Below are positions 1 to 11,239 of a stretch of DNA of 64,000 nt, one piece after another. The translations under genes and the position numbers were made by a program. The DNA is taken from NCBI RefSeq assembly GCF_040954645.1, contig NC_092807.1:83456608-83520607 (forward strand). Reading direction: 5' to 3'. The notes beneath the pieces were generated by a model. That model had not been told where the DNA came from. It saw only the letters and a list, made by a program, of their open reading frames with translations, and made no database searches. The stretch's first letter is position 1, and each line of letters opens with the position of its first letter. Source of the stretch: Diabrotica undecimpunctata. Its lineage: Eukaryota > Arthropoda > Insecta > Coleoptera > Chrysomelidae.

Positions 1-9
1 ATACGACGT

Positions 10-884
10 TTGCGAAAAGACCATTGCAATATCATATATTTGGACGAATCGTGGGTTAATGTTGGCCAATCTTTAAATTACGAATGGTGCGATACTACGA
101 TACAAAACAGTCGTAATGCTTTTCTCAAAGGTTTAAGTACTGGCTTAAAAGCACCTACTAAACGAGGTCCACGATATGTTTTATTGCATGCAGGTTTTTC
201 AGGAGGTTTCCTTCCTGGCACACAGCGTGTTTTTCTGGCAAAGAAAAATGATGGCGACTATCACGATGAAATGCCGCATATTTTAAGTCGTGGTTTAAGG
301 AGACATTAATATCAAATTTACCAAATAATGGACGCAGGAATGTCATTGTAATGGACAATGCATTGTACCACTCCCGTAAAGAGAGATTCCCTAACAATTC
401 CTGGAATAAAGCTGCAATCAAGGAATGGCTAGTGGAAAAAGACATTTTTTTCGACGAGTGTTATTTGAAATCCGAGCTATTGGAAGCAGCGCGTGCTTTT
501 AAAGATCAATACGATAAGTATCATCTTGATGAGTATGCTTCACAACATAATGTTTATATTTTAAGGCTTTCTCCATATCACTGCGAATTGAATCCTATAG
601 AAATGGTGTGGAACCAAGTTAAGCGATATGTAGGTACCCATAATACCACTTTTAAAAACGACGAGGTACGCCAGTTGATCGACGACGGTTTCGCATGCGT
701 CACAGAGCAAAATTGGCGCAATTATGTCACTTATGTTGTTGAGAAAACGGAAACTGAGATGTGGACTGCGGACAACCTGCAAGATGACGTAGACCAATTG
801 ATAATACAAGCGAACACAGGGGAGAGTAGCGAAAGCGAATCCGACATCTCGGATGTAGAGGACGACTTTAGTATAATTAATTGA
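10..884 (+). pseudogene. Tc1/mariner-superfamily (DDE_3-type) transposase, frameshifted
   Basis: Cut-and-paste transposase remnant in two frames. Frame 1 (10-309) has the first catalytic Asp in YLDESWVN. The second frame, which is already open upstream of the Met at 351, carries the second Asp in MDNALYHS and the acidic residue in CELNPIEMVWNQVK, ending at 884 after an acidic Ser-rich tail. That order of motifs is typical of the DDE_3 transposases common in insects. A frameshift, and probably a small deletion, lies around 285-309. The N-terminal DNA-binding part lies left of the window or is lost. No splice sites join the two parts, so I read it as a dead element, not a gene. Confidence 0.85.
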
Positions 885-966
885 ATATCTGTGAGTAAGC
901 TCGATTATTTTACACTGTATAACCAATAAAATGCATTTACCAGTCCAATCAGAGTATGGGCTTTTC

Positions 967-1076
967 GGATATTGGGCTAGGTGCACGGAAATCGAGTTCC
1001 CGGAGGTTCCACCCTGTATATTTATAGCTATCAAGAAATGTAATTTAAAATATATTTGTCAGTTTAATAAAGTATA
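967..1076. repeat. 110-bp direct repeat, copy 1, with candidate transposon end
   Basis: This block recurs at 1458-1567 with few differences. Inside it, the sequence up to position 1016 ends in CCACCCTG followed by TA, which would suit the right end of a Tc1/mariner element with a TA target site. The similarity to copy 2 continues about 60 bp past that point, however, so the true element boundary is uncertain. Confidence 0.6.
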
Positions 1077-1457
1077 AATATAATATAATGTTAAATAACT
1101 TACACTGTAAACCTTATACCTGCTCATCTGGTCAAGTGTGGGCAAGAAAAACCATTATCCCATATGGACTAACACAAGGTTTCGCTAAAAACTACCAGGT
1201 TGCTATGCCAAGGAACTAGGTAAACTTATGTTGTGTGTAAAAAATGCGAGACTGCATTATGTTTTAACAAGGACAAAAACTGCACTTCAGATTTCCACAA
1301 AAAAAAATTTCATAGTAGGTGTTAAAATTTCGCAGTGATTCAAGTGCGCAACTTGTTTTTTTAATAACATCGCCGGGATTGAAAAATGTGCAAAGCTTTT
1401 TCGATGTTCCCGTTCCTGATAATTTTTCACATATTTACAAAAGAAAAAGTTTTTCTT
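1077..1457. other. Spacer between the two 110-bp repeats
   Basis: AT-rich sequence with no open frame or motif that I recognise. It separates the direct repeat copies and may be part of a tandem duplication or of a second related element. Confidence 0.4.
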
Positions 1458-1567
1458 GGATATTGGGCTGGGTGCACGGAAATCGAGTTACCGGAGGTTC
1501 CACCCGGTATATTTATAGCTATCAAGAAATGTAATTTAAAATACATTTGTTAGTTTGATAAAGTATA
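1458..1567. repeat. 110-bp direct repeat, copy 2
   Basis: Second copy of the block at 967-1076, starting at GGATATTGGGCT and ending at AAAGTATA. It keeps the candidate transposon end (CCACCCGG here instead of CCACCCTG) and the flanking 60 bp. Confidence 0.6.
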
Positions 1568-1954
1568 CAGTTTTATAATAAAATTCTCGCTAAAAACTTA
1601 AGGTCTTTTTATTCAAATTCATGCCTCTTATTTGGCTACATAAAGGCAATTATTTTATCAATATATTATTTTATAATAAATAACAGAGCCAGGCGTAGAG
1701 ATCTGGGTACGGTTCTGTGACTACCACTTGGACCTGTTTGTATCGCCAAGCACAAGGCGTGAAATCCGGCAATTGTGCATTCCTATATTAGCCGTACTGC
1801 ACTCTCGGTGTGACATTTTCTATAGCACTGCATAGAGTGGTATTGTTGTTATGATTTTTTTTGTACTAAATTCATATTTTGGCGTAGTTAGATGTATTAT
1901 TGTAGGTGTATGTTTTTGGTACCAGACTCCAATCTCAAACAGACACGCTCTGAC
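1568..1954. other. Unassigned non-coding stretch
   Basis: No reading frame, repeat or motif recognised. It lies between the repeat copy and the start of recognisable Jockey reverse transcriptase sequence and may be decayed LINE DNA. Confidence 0.35.
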
Positions 1955-2308
1955 TAATCCCAGAAGCTCAGTTAGTTCGGATTTAGCGCAGATCATTTCA
2001 ACGAGCTACAAGTACTCAGACTAACAGAGTACATAACAGCCGGATTTAACGATAAGTAGTATACAGGAGCAGTCTTCTTGGATGTAAGCAAAGCATTCGA
2101 CAAAGTCTGGCATAAAGAATTGGCATGAAAAATAAGAGGATATGTATACAGTGGAGCTATGACGAGACTGATTACTTCGTAGTTGGGCAACCGAAGCTTC
2201 AGAGTTCTTGTTCGGAACTCCGGAGGCTGAAGTGCCAGAAGGAGAGGTCCTGTCACCCTTACTGTATACAATATACACTGCTGATGTTCCAAGAATACCT
2301 GGAAACGC
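1955..2308 (+). pseudogene. Jockey-type LINE reverse transcriptase, left fragment
   Basis: On the + strand this reads as the central part of a non-LTR reverse transcriptase: a stretch like IPEAQ.GFR, then RLTEYITAGF, then VFLDVSKAFDKVWH with the first catalytic Asp, then residues near the LLY.IYTADVP region. Stops and frame changes are present. The same family appears on the minus strand at 7870-9060, where RLTEYITAGFNNKQYT is almost the same string. The fragment stops where the RTE LINE 3' end (TTCTTCTTC) begins. A later piece of a Jockey RT resumes at 4657, so the RTE copy split it. Confidence 0.75.
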
Positions 2309-4656
2309 TTCTTCTTCTTTGAGTGCCTCTCCTATCGGAGATTGGATATCATTAGGGCGATTCTAATTTTATTTACTGCTATTTTGAATAATTCATTAGT
2401 GGTACAGCCAAACCACTCTCTTAACTTATTTTTAGTATACGGCGGTAGCACCACATCTCAAAGCTTTCAAGATTTTAAATATTCCTCTATTTAAGAGTCC
2501 ATGCCTCAACACCGTAAAGCAAAGTACTAAATACATAGCATTTTAACATTCTAGTTCGTAGCTGAATACTAATATCACGATTACAAAATAATTTTTGTCA
2601 TTTTTATAAAGGTAGACCTGGTAATTTCAATGCGTCTTTTTATCTCGTGATTTTGGTCACCTGTTTCATTGATGAGGGTTCCCAAGTATTTGTATTTGCT
2701 TACTTTTTCGAGTTGAGTACCGTTTATTGCGATACTAATATCATGTATTGAATTCTTACTGAGGGTCATATATTTGGTTTTTTGACGTTCATCCTTATGC
2801 CGTAGTTATTACATATCTCATTCATACTTTCAACTAGATGTTGTAGATCCGCTGTTTTAGCCATTATCACAGTATCGTCAGCATATCGAATGTTATTGAT
2901 AACTTCTCCATTGACTATTATCCCTTCGTTTGCATGTGAGAGAGCTTCTTGGTATATTTATTCGCTGTAGATATTAAACAAGAGCGGTGACAATATACAA
3001 CCCTGCCGTACTCCTCTACGTATTTTTATTTCGTCCGATGTTTGGTCTTCTATTTTTATATTAGATCGCTAATTCCAGTACAGATTTAATATTATTTGTA
3101 TGTCTCTGGTGTCAATGTTTTTACCCTCCAGGATTTCTTTGAGTTTAATGTGGCGTACTTTGTCACAGGCCTTTTCAAAGTCTATAAAGCAGGCGTGTAC
3201 CTCTTGGTTAACATCTAGACCAGATCTCTGTGTTAGGACGTTCAAGGCAAAGAGAGCTTCTCTTGCACCTAATCCTTTTCTGAATCCCATCTGTGTATCG
3301 TTAATATCGATATCGAACTGTTGATAGATTCGGCTGTGAATGACTCTAAGAAATATTTTAAGCAGATGACTCATCAAGGAGATTGTCCGGTGATCTAAAC
3401 ATTGCATTGCCTTAGTTTTCTTTGGTATGGTGACAAACGTAGACAGCAACCATTCCTGAGGTATTATACCAGTACTGTATATTGTATTAAATAGATGTAA
3501 TATTATGCTTACGGATTTATCATTCAAAAGCTTCAACAATTCTGTAGGAATTTTATCAGGTCCATTTGATTTTCCATTTTTAGCATTTCTTATTTCGTAT
3601 TCTACTTCTTCTTTCAATATGTCTGGCCCAGTTGTATTGATTATCTGAGTTAAGTTGTTTCTATCGTCTTCAAATAATTCATTCAGGTATTCTGTCCATC
3701 TTTTATTTTATTCTCTAGATCTACAATAAGATTTCCATCTTTGTCCTTAAGTTTACCTATTTGGCATTTCCTTATGTTTCCTGTTATCTCTTTTACTTTT
3801 TGTGCATATTGAACGCATCGTACTTTTTCTGATAGGTTTCCATTTCTTCACACGTTTCTTTAATCCACGCCTCTTTGGCTTCTTTTATTCTCTTTTTTAT
3901 GTGTTTGTTTATTTCTTTGTATTTATCTAGGTAATTCTTCATATTTCTTCTTTGTTCCATCAAGTCTAGTATATCTTGTGGCATCCACCCCTTATTCTTT
4001 GTTGTTGTTTTTGTAAGATGTTTCTTTCCTGCTGTTTGTATAGCTGTATTTATGTACTTTAATTTTTGGTTAACTTTATTTATATCGTTAATTTGTTGGT
4101 GCACTGAATGGAGGTTTTCATTTATTTCTTCTCCTGTTTCTTGTCGTATATTTTTGTTTTTAAGTTTATTTTAATCTAGTGCCTTTCTGTGTGGTCTTCT
4201 TATCTTTTTGGTCTCGCCTCTATCACAGTTACTACCGGATTATGATCTGAGCCTATATCGGCTCCTGGGTACGTCTTAGTACATTTAACAACATTACGAT
4301 ACCTCCTTGCTATCATAATATAGTCTATTTGATTTCTCACTATTTTTTCTTTGGTATGTTGTGGAGATGTCCATGTATATAACCGCCGAGGAGGTAATTT
4401 GAAAAAGGTGTTTGTTATTACGAAGTCTTTGCTTTGGCAAAATTGAATCAATCGATCTTCTCTGTCATTTCTGTTTCCAAGTCCATAGTTTCCTACTTGT
4501 TCTCCTACCTTACCTTGACCCACCTTGGCATTAAGATCGCCCATAATTATGTTAATGTGTTGCTTGTTTATTGTTTTCAGCATTTCTTCTAAATCGTTGT
4601 AGAATTGTTCTATTTCATTGTCATCTTCATCTGCTGTTGGTGCATAAACGTTACTC
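2309..4656 (-). pseudogene. RTE-clade LINE (endonuclease plus reverse transcriptase), decayed
   Basis: Minus-strand LINE reading from about 4656 down to 2309. The APE-type endonuclease (about 4640-4200) shows GDLNAKVG, NTFFKLPPRRLYTWTSP, NQIDYIM and PGADIGSDHNPVV, all typical of RTE elements. A basic linker follows (4104-3793). The RT (3617-2850) has KSNGPDKIPTELLK, FIDFEKACDKVR and YADD at 2873-2884. The C-terminal region (2769-2581) has YKYLGTLINETG. The 3' end carries GAA/CTT repeats (TTCTTCTTC on +), also seen at the 3' end of the copy at 62915-64000. Several stops and frameshifts show that it is dead. It lies inside Jockey sequence. Confidence 0.85.
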
Positions 4657-4822
4657 AGATTTATCCAATGGAAAATTACCATTAACTCAAAAAAACACAA
4701 GTGTTCCTCTTTAAAAAGAGAAGGGAGAGCCCAGAAGAACAGCTGACGGTGCAAAACAATCCCAACGAATGGAAAAGAAATGCTAAATACCTGGGAGTTA
4801 CAATGGACCAAGGACTGTAGAG
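4657..4822 (+). pseudogene. Jockey-type LINE reverse transcriptase, right fragment
   Basis: Reads on + as the C-terminal part of a Jockey RT, with INSKKTQ-like sequence followed by LTVQNNPNEWKRNAKYLGVT and MDQGL. The same order, LTVQNNP then AKYLGFTMDQGLKF, occurs in the minus-strand copy near 7.9-8.1 kb. Compared with the left fragment at 1955-2308, roughly 60 codons including the YADD box are missing, which suggests that target DNA was lost when the RTE element inserted. Confidence 0.65.
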
Positions 4823-4849
4823 GATCACCTTACTGATGTGTAACATTAG

Positions 4850-6120
4850 AGCTTAGAGTCTATAGTTGTTACAATTATTAATTGGACCTTTCTTATGTAG
4901 AGGTATGATTATGGTTTTTCTCAAATCCTCAGGCCAGATGCCTGTGTGTCAGATTTCGTTACATTGCATCGATTGTTCATTACACAATCGATGTAATATT
5001 CTCACTTCACATACCAGAAAATGCTTCAAGACATCAGCAGTAATGAAATCCTAGCCTGCTGCTTTGATTAACTTAAGTCTTCTTAGAGTGAATTTAACTT
5101 CGGAAAAAAGTATTTTATGTTCAGATTTAAAGCTGGTATGGTGTGTCCCAGGGAAAGAAGAGTAGAAAATGGAGGCCTGACATTCAGGTACATACTGGGT
5201 GTCCGCGGGCATCTGGTCCATATCAGCGTATTAAGACTTACAATACGCCCTCCAAACATCTATAACCTTGTCTGTAACGTCTGTACATTGCCTTCATTAT
5301 CTTTTATAGACCAAGATTTCTGCTTGAATTTACATGTGAGTAGTCTGATAAGGTATTCTTTGATGTTATTTCTGTTAGCATGTAGTTAAATCTCACTGCA
5401 GATTTCTTCTACGTGCTTGTTCTTGTCTCGTCTACAAACAGCCTGAATTGCTCTAGATACCAGTCGGTACTGGGAATTCGTAAGAGGGTTCTTTTTACCA
5501 ATTTAGAGTTTTCTACGTTTTTCAACGAGGTCAAAAGTATCTACAGACATCCACACTTTTTTGGTCCGGTTGAGTCGGCATTAGATTGGTGCGTTGCAGT
5601 CAGTCACGAGCTGTATTAAGGTAATTTTAAAAGATAGCCAAGTCTTTATGGAATCATGAGTGTCGATGGTTGATAAAATATTTTCCAATCTTTCATTACA
5701 TTGGCTTTTAAATTGTTGTGTATCTTTTATTTTTGATCTTCTCTTATTTCGGACCCTAGCACATGCTTTGAATTTTTGCTTTCGTGTTGCAAAAAAGAGT
5801 TGGTGAGTCGCAGTCAGCTCCAGGTCGTGTTTTAAATTGGCTAATACATGTTTTCCAGCGATGTTGAATCGTTATGTAATCAATCTGATTTCGGTGTTGT
5901 CCATTAGGTGGGATCCCAGTGTATAATCTTCTGGGGTGTTGCCTATACACAAAGTTTATTATGGTCCAAATCATTGTCAACGCCAAACTGGATAAGGCGG
6001 TTTTAAATTACGTTCACCAAATTTATATATGCCCACAACATTAATTTAGTATATGTTCGTGAGCCATAGTAACACCGATTTTTAAGTTTAAATCGCTCAT
6101 GGCGACATGGCGTTACATTC
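4850..6120 (-). pseudogene. RTE-clade LINE, second copy, truncated in the RT domain
   Basis: Minus-strand fragment. Near 6080 there is a GDLNAKIG-like start, then HPRRLYTGIPPNGQHRNQID and KTRPGADC (5986-5756) from the endonuclease. A linker at 5600-5410 includes RRDKNKHVEEIC, and the N-terminal RT region at 5120-4860 includes LRKTIIIPLHKKG. The copy stops there, so its 3' half is absent. That is unusual for 5'-truncating LINEs and implies a later deletion or rearrangement. Many stops. Its motifs differ from the 2.3-4.7 kb copy, so it is a separate subfamily. Confidence 0.75.
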
Positions 6121-6601
6121 AGAAACCAGAAAATTGTCAAAAAGAAACCGAATTATTATTATCACATTAAGGTAAGCAGAAAAACTAAGTTGGAAGCGTA
6201 TATATACCTTGTATCAGTAACAGAAGTGCACTTGGTGTTCTGCGCTGACAGTTTGGGTTGTCTGTGTACCTACGATTATAGGTTGATAGCATCTCCGCGT
6301 CGGTGATGCAATATAAACACAGAATATAATACACTATGAATTTTAGGATGCTAAGTGGAAGATTTCATAGCTCGAACAAGTGAAAATGACTAAGTCTGCA
6401 TTCGTATTTTGTGAAATATTCTGCAGTCCTAGACATTTTCTGATGATATTTTCATTTTCAGCATATCAAATTGGTGTAAATTATTCAAACAACTTTTTGG
6501 TTGCAGACCTGTGTTATGGTTATAATGGTCTTATTGGCTTAGATTATCCTATACTAAATAATTATTGTAACGTTAATACTTATAGTTTTCTATTGTTTTA
6601 G
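6121..6601 (+). other. Intronic stretch upstream of the first receptor exon
   Basis: No exon could be assigned with confidence. A 73-codon open frame at 6380-6601 runs exactly into the splice acceptor (TATTGTTTTAG) and reads like intron. The exon encoding the receptor's extracellular part and the start of TM1 must lie further upstream, probably outside the window. Confidence 0.4.
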
Positions 6602-6772
6602 GTATAGTAATTTCAACCTGTTGCTACTACATTGCTGCGATTATTTATCAATTTGTTTTGGAATCACATGAAGGACACAGAACGTGCTTTACAGCTTACT
6701 CAATAAGTATGGGTACAACTTTTTTATGCTTAATTTTGCTCCAAAAGGTTAACCTACACTGCACATGCTTGG
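6602..6772 (+). CDS. Methuselah-like GPCR, exon with TM1 end, TM2 and loop to TM3
   Basis: Internal exon of a host gene. It follows a polypyrimidine tract and AG at 6600-6601 and ends before GTAAGG at 6773. Read from 6604 it is open throughout: a hydrophobic helix (IVISTCCYYIAAIIYQFVL), a short cytoplasmic loop with EGHRTC matching the LHGKC-type loop of Methuselah receptors, then a second helix ending in LILLQ, then HCTCLG with the extracellular Cys that pairs with loop 2 in this family. Both exon edges are phase 1. It joins in frame to the exon at 9567. It encodes a plasma-membrane receptor of the secretin-like class; its ligand cannot be inferred. Intact splice sites and no stops suggest a functional gene. 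Confidence 0.8.
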
Positions 6773-6884
6773 GTAAGGACTATAACCGAAATTTAATACC
6801 TTCTATATTGATAATATAAAATCAATAGATAATGTATATCAAAACCTAACCGCGGTTATTGTACTAACCACGGAAATCTTTCCG

Positions 6885-7300
<416 letters not shown>

Positions 7301-7639
7301 CCAATAGCCCCTTTTATTGACTCCAACCCATCCAAAACATATTTATATATTTTTTCCAAACCAGTCACAAGTACTTCTTTAGATAAAAGTTTTTGTAGGG
7401 GGTAAAAAAATTCTTAAATCAAGAGGGGTAAAGACAATATTAAACTAACATTACTGACATTAAAAATTTTAATTTTTAAGTTTATATATATAAAATTTAT
7501 TGATGTCAACTTTTATATAAAGTTCCATAAAAGAGGTATGAAAAGTTTGATTTTTGCTCCAAATAATTACATTATTCCAAATTATACCTATTAATTATTA
7601 TTCACTTAACCGCTAATTGAAGCTCAATATTTTTTGTTA
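7301..7639. other. AT-rich intronic spacer
   Basis: Nothing coding recognised. It adjoins the Helitron helicase remnant and may be 3' Helitron sequence. Confidence 0.35.
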
Positions 7640-7729
7640 ATTTGTTTTTTTGCTAATATAAATAAATTTTATGATTTACCAACTCGTGAGTACGCAACAT
7701 ATAGTTGACCATGTGAGAAACATGGATTC
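7640..7729 (-). pseudogene. Helitron helicase C-terminal fragment
   Basis: The minus strand reads NPCFSHGQLYVAYSRVGKS, then a stop, then NLFILA. The FSHGQLYVA.SRVG string is the hallmark of the last helicase motif in Helitron Rep-helicases of the Pif1 type, and NLFI-like residues usually follow it. Only about 30 codons survive, with one in-frame stop. Rolling-circle replication protein remnant, clearly inactive. Confidence 0.7.
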
Positions 7730-7869
7730 CGCTTCTCTGAGGCTGTTATTACGGGCTACTTGTATCCTCTTTTTATTTCTGTTACTTATGTATCCCTAAT
7801 ACTTATGCATTTGTAATTATTGGAAGTATAATACTGTTGATCAATCTTACTTTTAACTTTATTTGTAAT

Positions 7870-9060
7870 TTGTTTATTTTACCTGTGAGCTCTTATTGCA
7901 GCTCTGGCTGTTGTTGTTTTTTGGATGGTTTTGTCCACATGCTGCGTGAATTTTAATCCTTGATCCATTGTAAATCCTAGGTATTTTGCTTCTCTTTTCA
8001 TACCATGGGATTATTTTGCACTGTCAGCTGTTAGTCTAGGTTTCTTCTCTTTTTGTTCATAACCACTTATGTCTTCTCTGAATTAATGACTATTTTCCAT
8101 TGGATACTCCATTTTGCATTCTATGTTATCCAATGCTGTATGTAACTTATTCCTGTGTCGTCTGCATAAAGGCTGAGTAGCATTCTTAGTGGTCTTGTAA
8201 CATTGGTGGTAAATATTGGATACAGTAGTGGTGACAGGACTGCTCCCTGTAATACACCTGCCAGCGGAACTCCGTGCTCAGACAGGACTTGTCCTATCCG
8301 GAATCTTAAGCCTCGGTCGTCCAAGTACGAAGAGTTTAATCTCGTCATGGCTCCTCTGTATCCGTAGTCTCTCATTTTGTATGTTAGCCATTTATGCTAA
8401 ACTCTATAGAAGGCTTTGCCTAAGTCAGTAAGGCTGCTTCTGTGTACTGTTTGTTGTTAAATCCAGCTGTTATGTACTCTGTTAGTCTGAAAACTTGAAT
8501 TTCGCTGAATTGTTCTGCTCTAAATCCGAACTGAGCTTCTGGTATTATTTCTAGCCTGTCAGTTTCTAATTGGAGTCTGTTTAGTATGACCCTTTTTACA
8601 ATCTTGCTAACTCTGGAAGTAAGTTTATCGACCTGTGGTTTTGCGGAAACGTGTTGTCTTTTTTTGGCATCAAAACTATGATAACATGGGCTATCTTCCA
8701 TTGGTTTGGGGAGAGCTTGTATCCGAGTATCGCATTTGTTATATTGGTTACAAATAAAATTGCTTTCGTTAGTAGATACTTTAGAGCTGTAGTTGAAATT
8801 TCATCTAAACCAGGTGCTTTTCTCAGTAAACTATTTTTAATTAGTTTACTTATTTCTTATGGAGATGTGAGTGTAATTATCTTGTCTAGTTGTTCGGGCA
8901 TTCTTTGGTGTTCTTTGACTTCTTCGATAAAGTCTACGTCTTCGTCTTGGTGATAATTTAGTGTACACTTTCTCTCTCTCTCTCTCTTGAGAATCTTCCC
9001 TATCACCATGGTTTTTTTTCAATGGAGTAGAAAATTCCATTTTCAAGTGTAGTGGGGATA
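7870..9060 (-). pseudogene. Jockey-type LINE, RT region, minus strand
   Basis: Reads from about 9060 down to 7870. A pre-RT stretch (about 8950-8700) gives KAPGLDEIS-like sequence. Then come SRVSKIVKRVILNRL, IPEAQFGFR and RLTEYITAGF (8701-8420), YRGAMTRLNSSYLDD and GVLQGAVLSPLLY, the YADD box at 8158-8169, and AKYLGFTMDQGLKFTQHVD near 7.9-8.0 kb. It is the same family as the + strand pieces at 1955-2308 and 4657-4822. Stops and frame breaks make it inactive. It lies in the receptor intron between exons at 6602 and 9567. Confidence 0.8.
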
Positions 9061-9566
9061 TGGATTTTCTGTCGTTCCTTAATGTCCTTTGAAGTTTCTA
9101 AATATTTTGCATATTTGGACTGTTTCTCCATTTCTTGTACGTGGTTATTATACTTTCAGCTTCGATGTTCTGCTAACGCCGTATTCACTTCTCTGTTTAT
9201 TTTTCGCTAATTAATATGCAATTGACTACTTTTATTTAAACGTCTTTTCACTACGTAAAGATTGCAAAAAAATGTTTTTTAAGGGTCAACTGTAGATGTA
9301 TTGTCGGAATAAAAGCTTACTCCTAATATCGTCCAATAGCTACAAGTAAGCTTGGACCTTCAGTTCACCTAATTCGCTATTGAAGAGAAGTCTTCTGATT
9401 TCTCGTTAAGACAAAAATATTTAAAAAACGGTACTAGGATATAGATGCTAAAAATGATTACATTATACACCTAATTAATTATTGTATTTATTTTCTCTTG
9501 ATAATAAAAATTTAATTTCGAACGCGATAAGAAATTTCTTTGATTTGCATTTATTTATTTTTTCAG

Positions 9567-9645
9567 GTTCCATATTCTTTTTGTTTATGTTAGCTTCATG
9601 TGTATGGCTTTATTGCATATGCCACAATACAACATTTAGTGTCAA
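9567..9645 (+). CDS. Methuselah-like GPCR, exon with TM3
   Basis: A 79-nt exon between a strong acceptor (TTTATTTATTTTTTCAG, ending at 9566) and donor GTAAGT at 9646. It completes the Gly codon started at 6772, then reads SIFFLFMLASCVWLYCICHN and TTFSVK. The pattern FFLxxLASxxWL is the TM3 signature of Methuselah-like receptors. It ends in phase 2 (AA plus one base), which the next exon at 49206 completes as Lys. No stop. The following intron is about 39.6 kb and is filled with transposons. Confidence 0.82.
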
Positions 9646-9659
9646 GTAAGTATCTCAAA

Positions 9660-10285
9660 AAAAATAAAAAAAATATTACGTACTAGTTCAAAATTCCACT
9701 GTAGGATCACTACGTTTACATACATTTAAAATTAGGAAAATATATTAATAATAGGTTTACCAGTCAAAAAGTGACCGCAAATATTTGTAATTTAATTAAT
9801 AGTAATTAATTTTTGAACAAACTTTTGTTTCGTTTATTTATTTTTTAAATGAAAAATGCTGCTCATGACGTATGTGAGAGAACCGTCAGCGAGGGCGAAT
9901 ACGAATAACTCAGAATCCAACGTTTGTTATTTATATTTAAGTTGTACAGTCAATCATTGTTTAGTAAGAAACTAAGGTAGGACCTTTATAAAAATTTACG
10001 GTTAGAACATGATATGTTTTTCACTCTTTAGAATTAAGTTATCCTCTTTAGGACTTGTTGATGATTTTTTGTTATACAAAGGGTTATCCGGTAGTCCATC
10101 CTGGAGTATTCAAAGTAAGAGTGCAGTGCATATGTGGAGGTCCGCTCGAGAGGTTCTTAGAGATGTTTTTCTAAATTGAAGGAGAGAAAGACTGATTGAT
10201 CAACAGATGTGAGTGCGTTGCTTTTCTAGTGGAGATAAAAAGACATACTTTGAAACTTTTGTTAGTAAGATAGATTTTTAATAGC
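9660..10285. other. Intronic sequence without recognised content
   Basis: AT-rich, with no open frame or family match that I can support. Confidence 0.4.
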
Positions 10286-10320
10286 AGGGGTTACTGGGGA
10301 AATATTTCTCAGTAACCCCT
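10286..10320. repeat. Short perfect hairpin, 11-bp arms
   Basis: AGGGGTTACTG at 10286-10296 pairs perfectly with CAGTAACCCCT at 10310-10320, leaving a 13-nt loop. It sits just upstream of the tandem repeat at 10343. Confidence 0.7.
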
Positions 10321-10342
10321 ACTAATCCCTTCCGAGGAAATA

Positions 10343-10670
10343 GAAATTGGAAAACCACAAAAACCAATCTGTCCGTGGTTATGATGTAAATATTAAGTGA
10401 TAAGGTGCCGTGTACTAGAGGGTTGTGCTGAGATTAATTACTCTGTAATTAAATCTAACTAGTTTGTATCAAGAGGTCAATATTAATCTGGATATCTTTG
10501 TAAAATGAAATATTGCGAAACCACAAAAATCAATATCGCCCTGTCCGTGGTTAGGATGTGGAGATTACGTGATAAGATACGGTATGCTAGGGGGTTGTGC
10601 TGAGATTATTTACTCTGTAATTAAATCGAACTCGCTTGAACCGAAAGATCAAAATTCATCTGGAATTGAC
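10343..10670. repeat. Diverged tandem duplication, about 170-bp unit
   Basis: Two diverged copies in direct order. Shared landmarks include AACCACAAAAA, CTGTCCGTGGTTA, GGTTGTGCTGAGATTA (10421 and 10593) and TACTCTGTAATTAAATC. The landmark spacing is 172 bp. No coding potential; probably an element relic or minisatellite. Confidence 0.75.
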
Positions 10671-11239
10671 TTTCGCAAGTAAATAAATAAACGTTAAGCA
10701 ATGTTAAATAAACATAAGTACGTCGCAACCCAATATAGCATTGCAAAAGAGACGATTATTTTGATAAATACTTACAAATAAATAATATGAAATACGAAAG
10801 ACAATAAATTATTATTAAGGACCCTTAAGCTAGCGGGGACAAATGAGCGGAATTCAATTTAACCTACGTAATATTTTTCACCCATTTTTCACTAATTTAT
10901 TACCACCTTAATAATTTTTCACCATCAAACCACCCTTAATGGGAGCGATTCTGTTGGCTTAAGGTTTAAGCTAGTAGAATTAAAAAAAAAAAAATATTTA
11001 TGGTATACCACAGTGCTGTGCTAGGTTTTTACGAACTTATTATCAAACTAGTAATTATTCACCCCACAACTACTCCTTATGAGGTTAATAATTCTGTTGG
11101 GTTAATATTTAAGGTGATAAAAAATCTATTTTTACAATTTTATTGTACTCTGCTTGTAACTGACAGTATAAATTGCTTGCCAGGATTTTACTGAATTTTA
11201 TCCATTCTCATAAATTTTGACCCCCTAAGCCACAGTTAA

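Noticed and set aside
6130..6172. Possible upstream receptor exon ending in a GTAAGC donor
   Set aside because: The frame with the needed phase 1 contains a stop right before the donor.
6380..6601. 73-codon + frame next to the first receptor exon
   Set aside because: It ends exactly at the splice acceptor and resembles no receptor sequence; read as intron.
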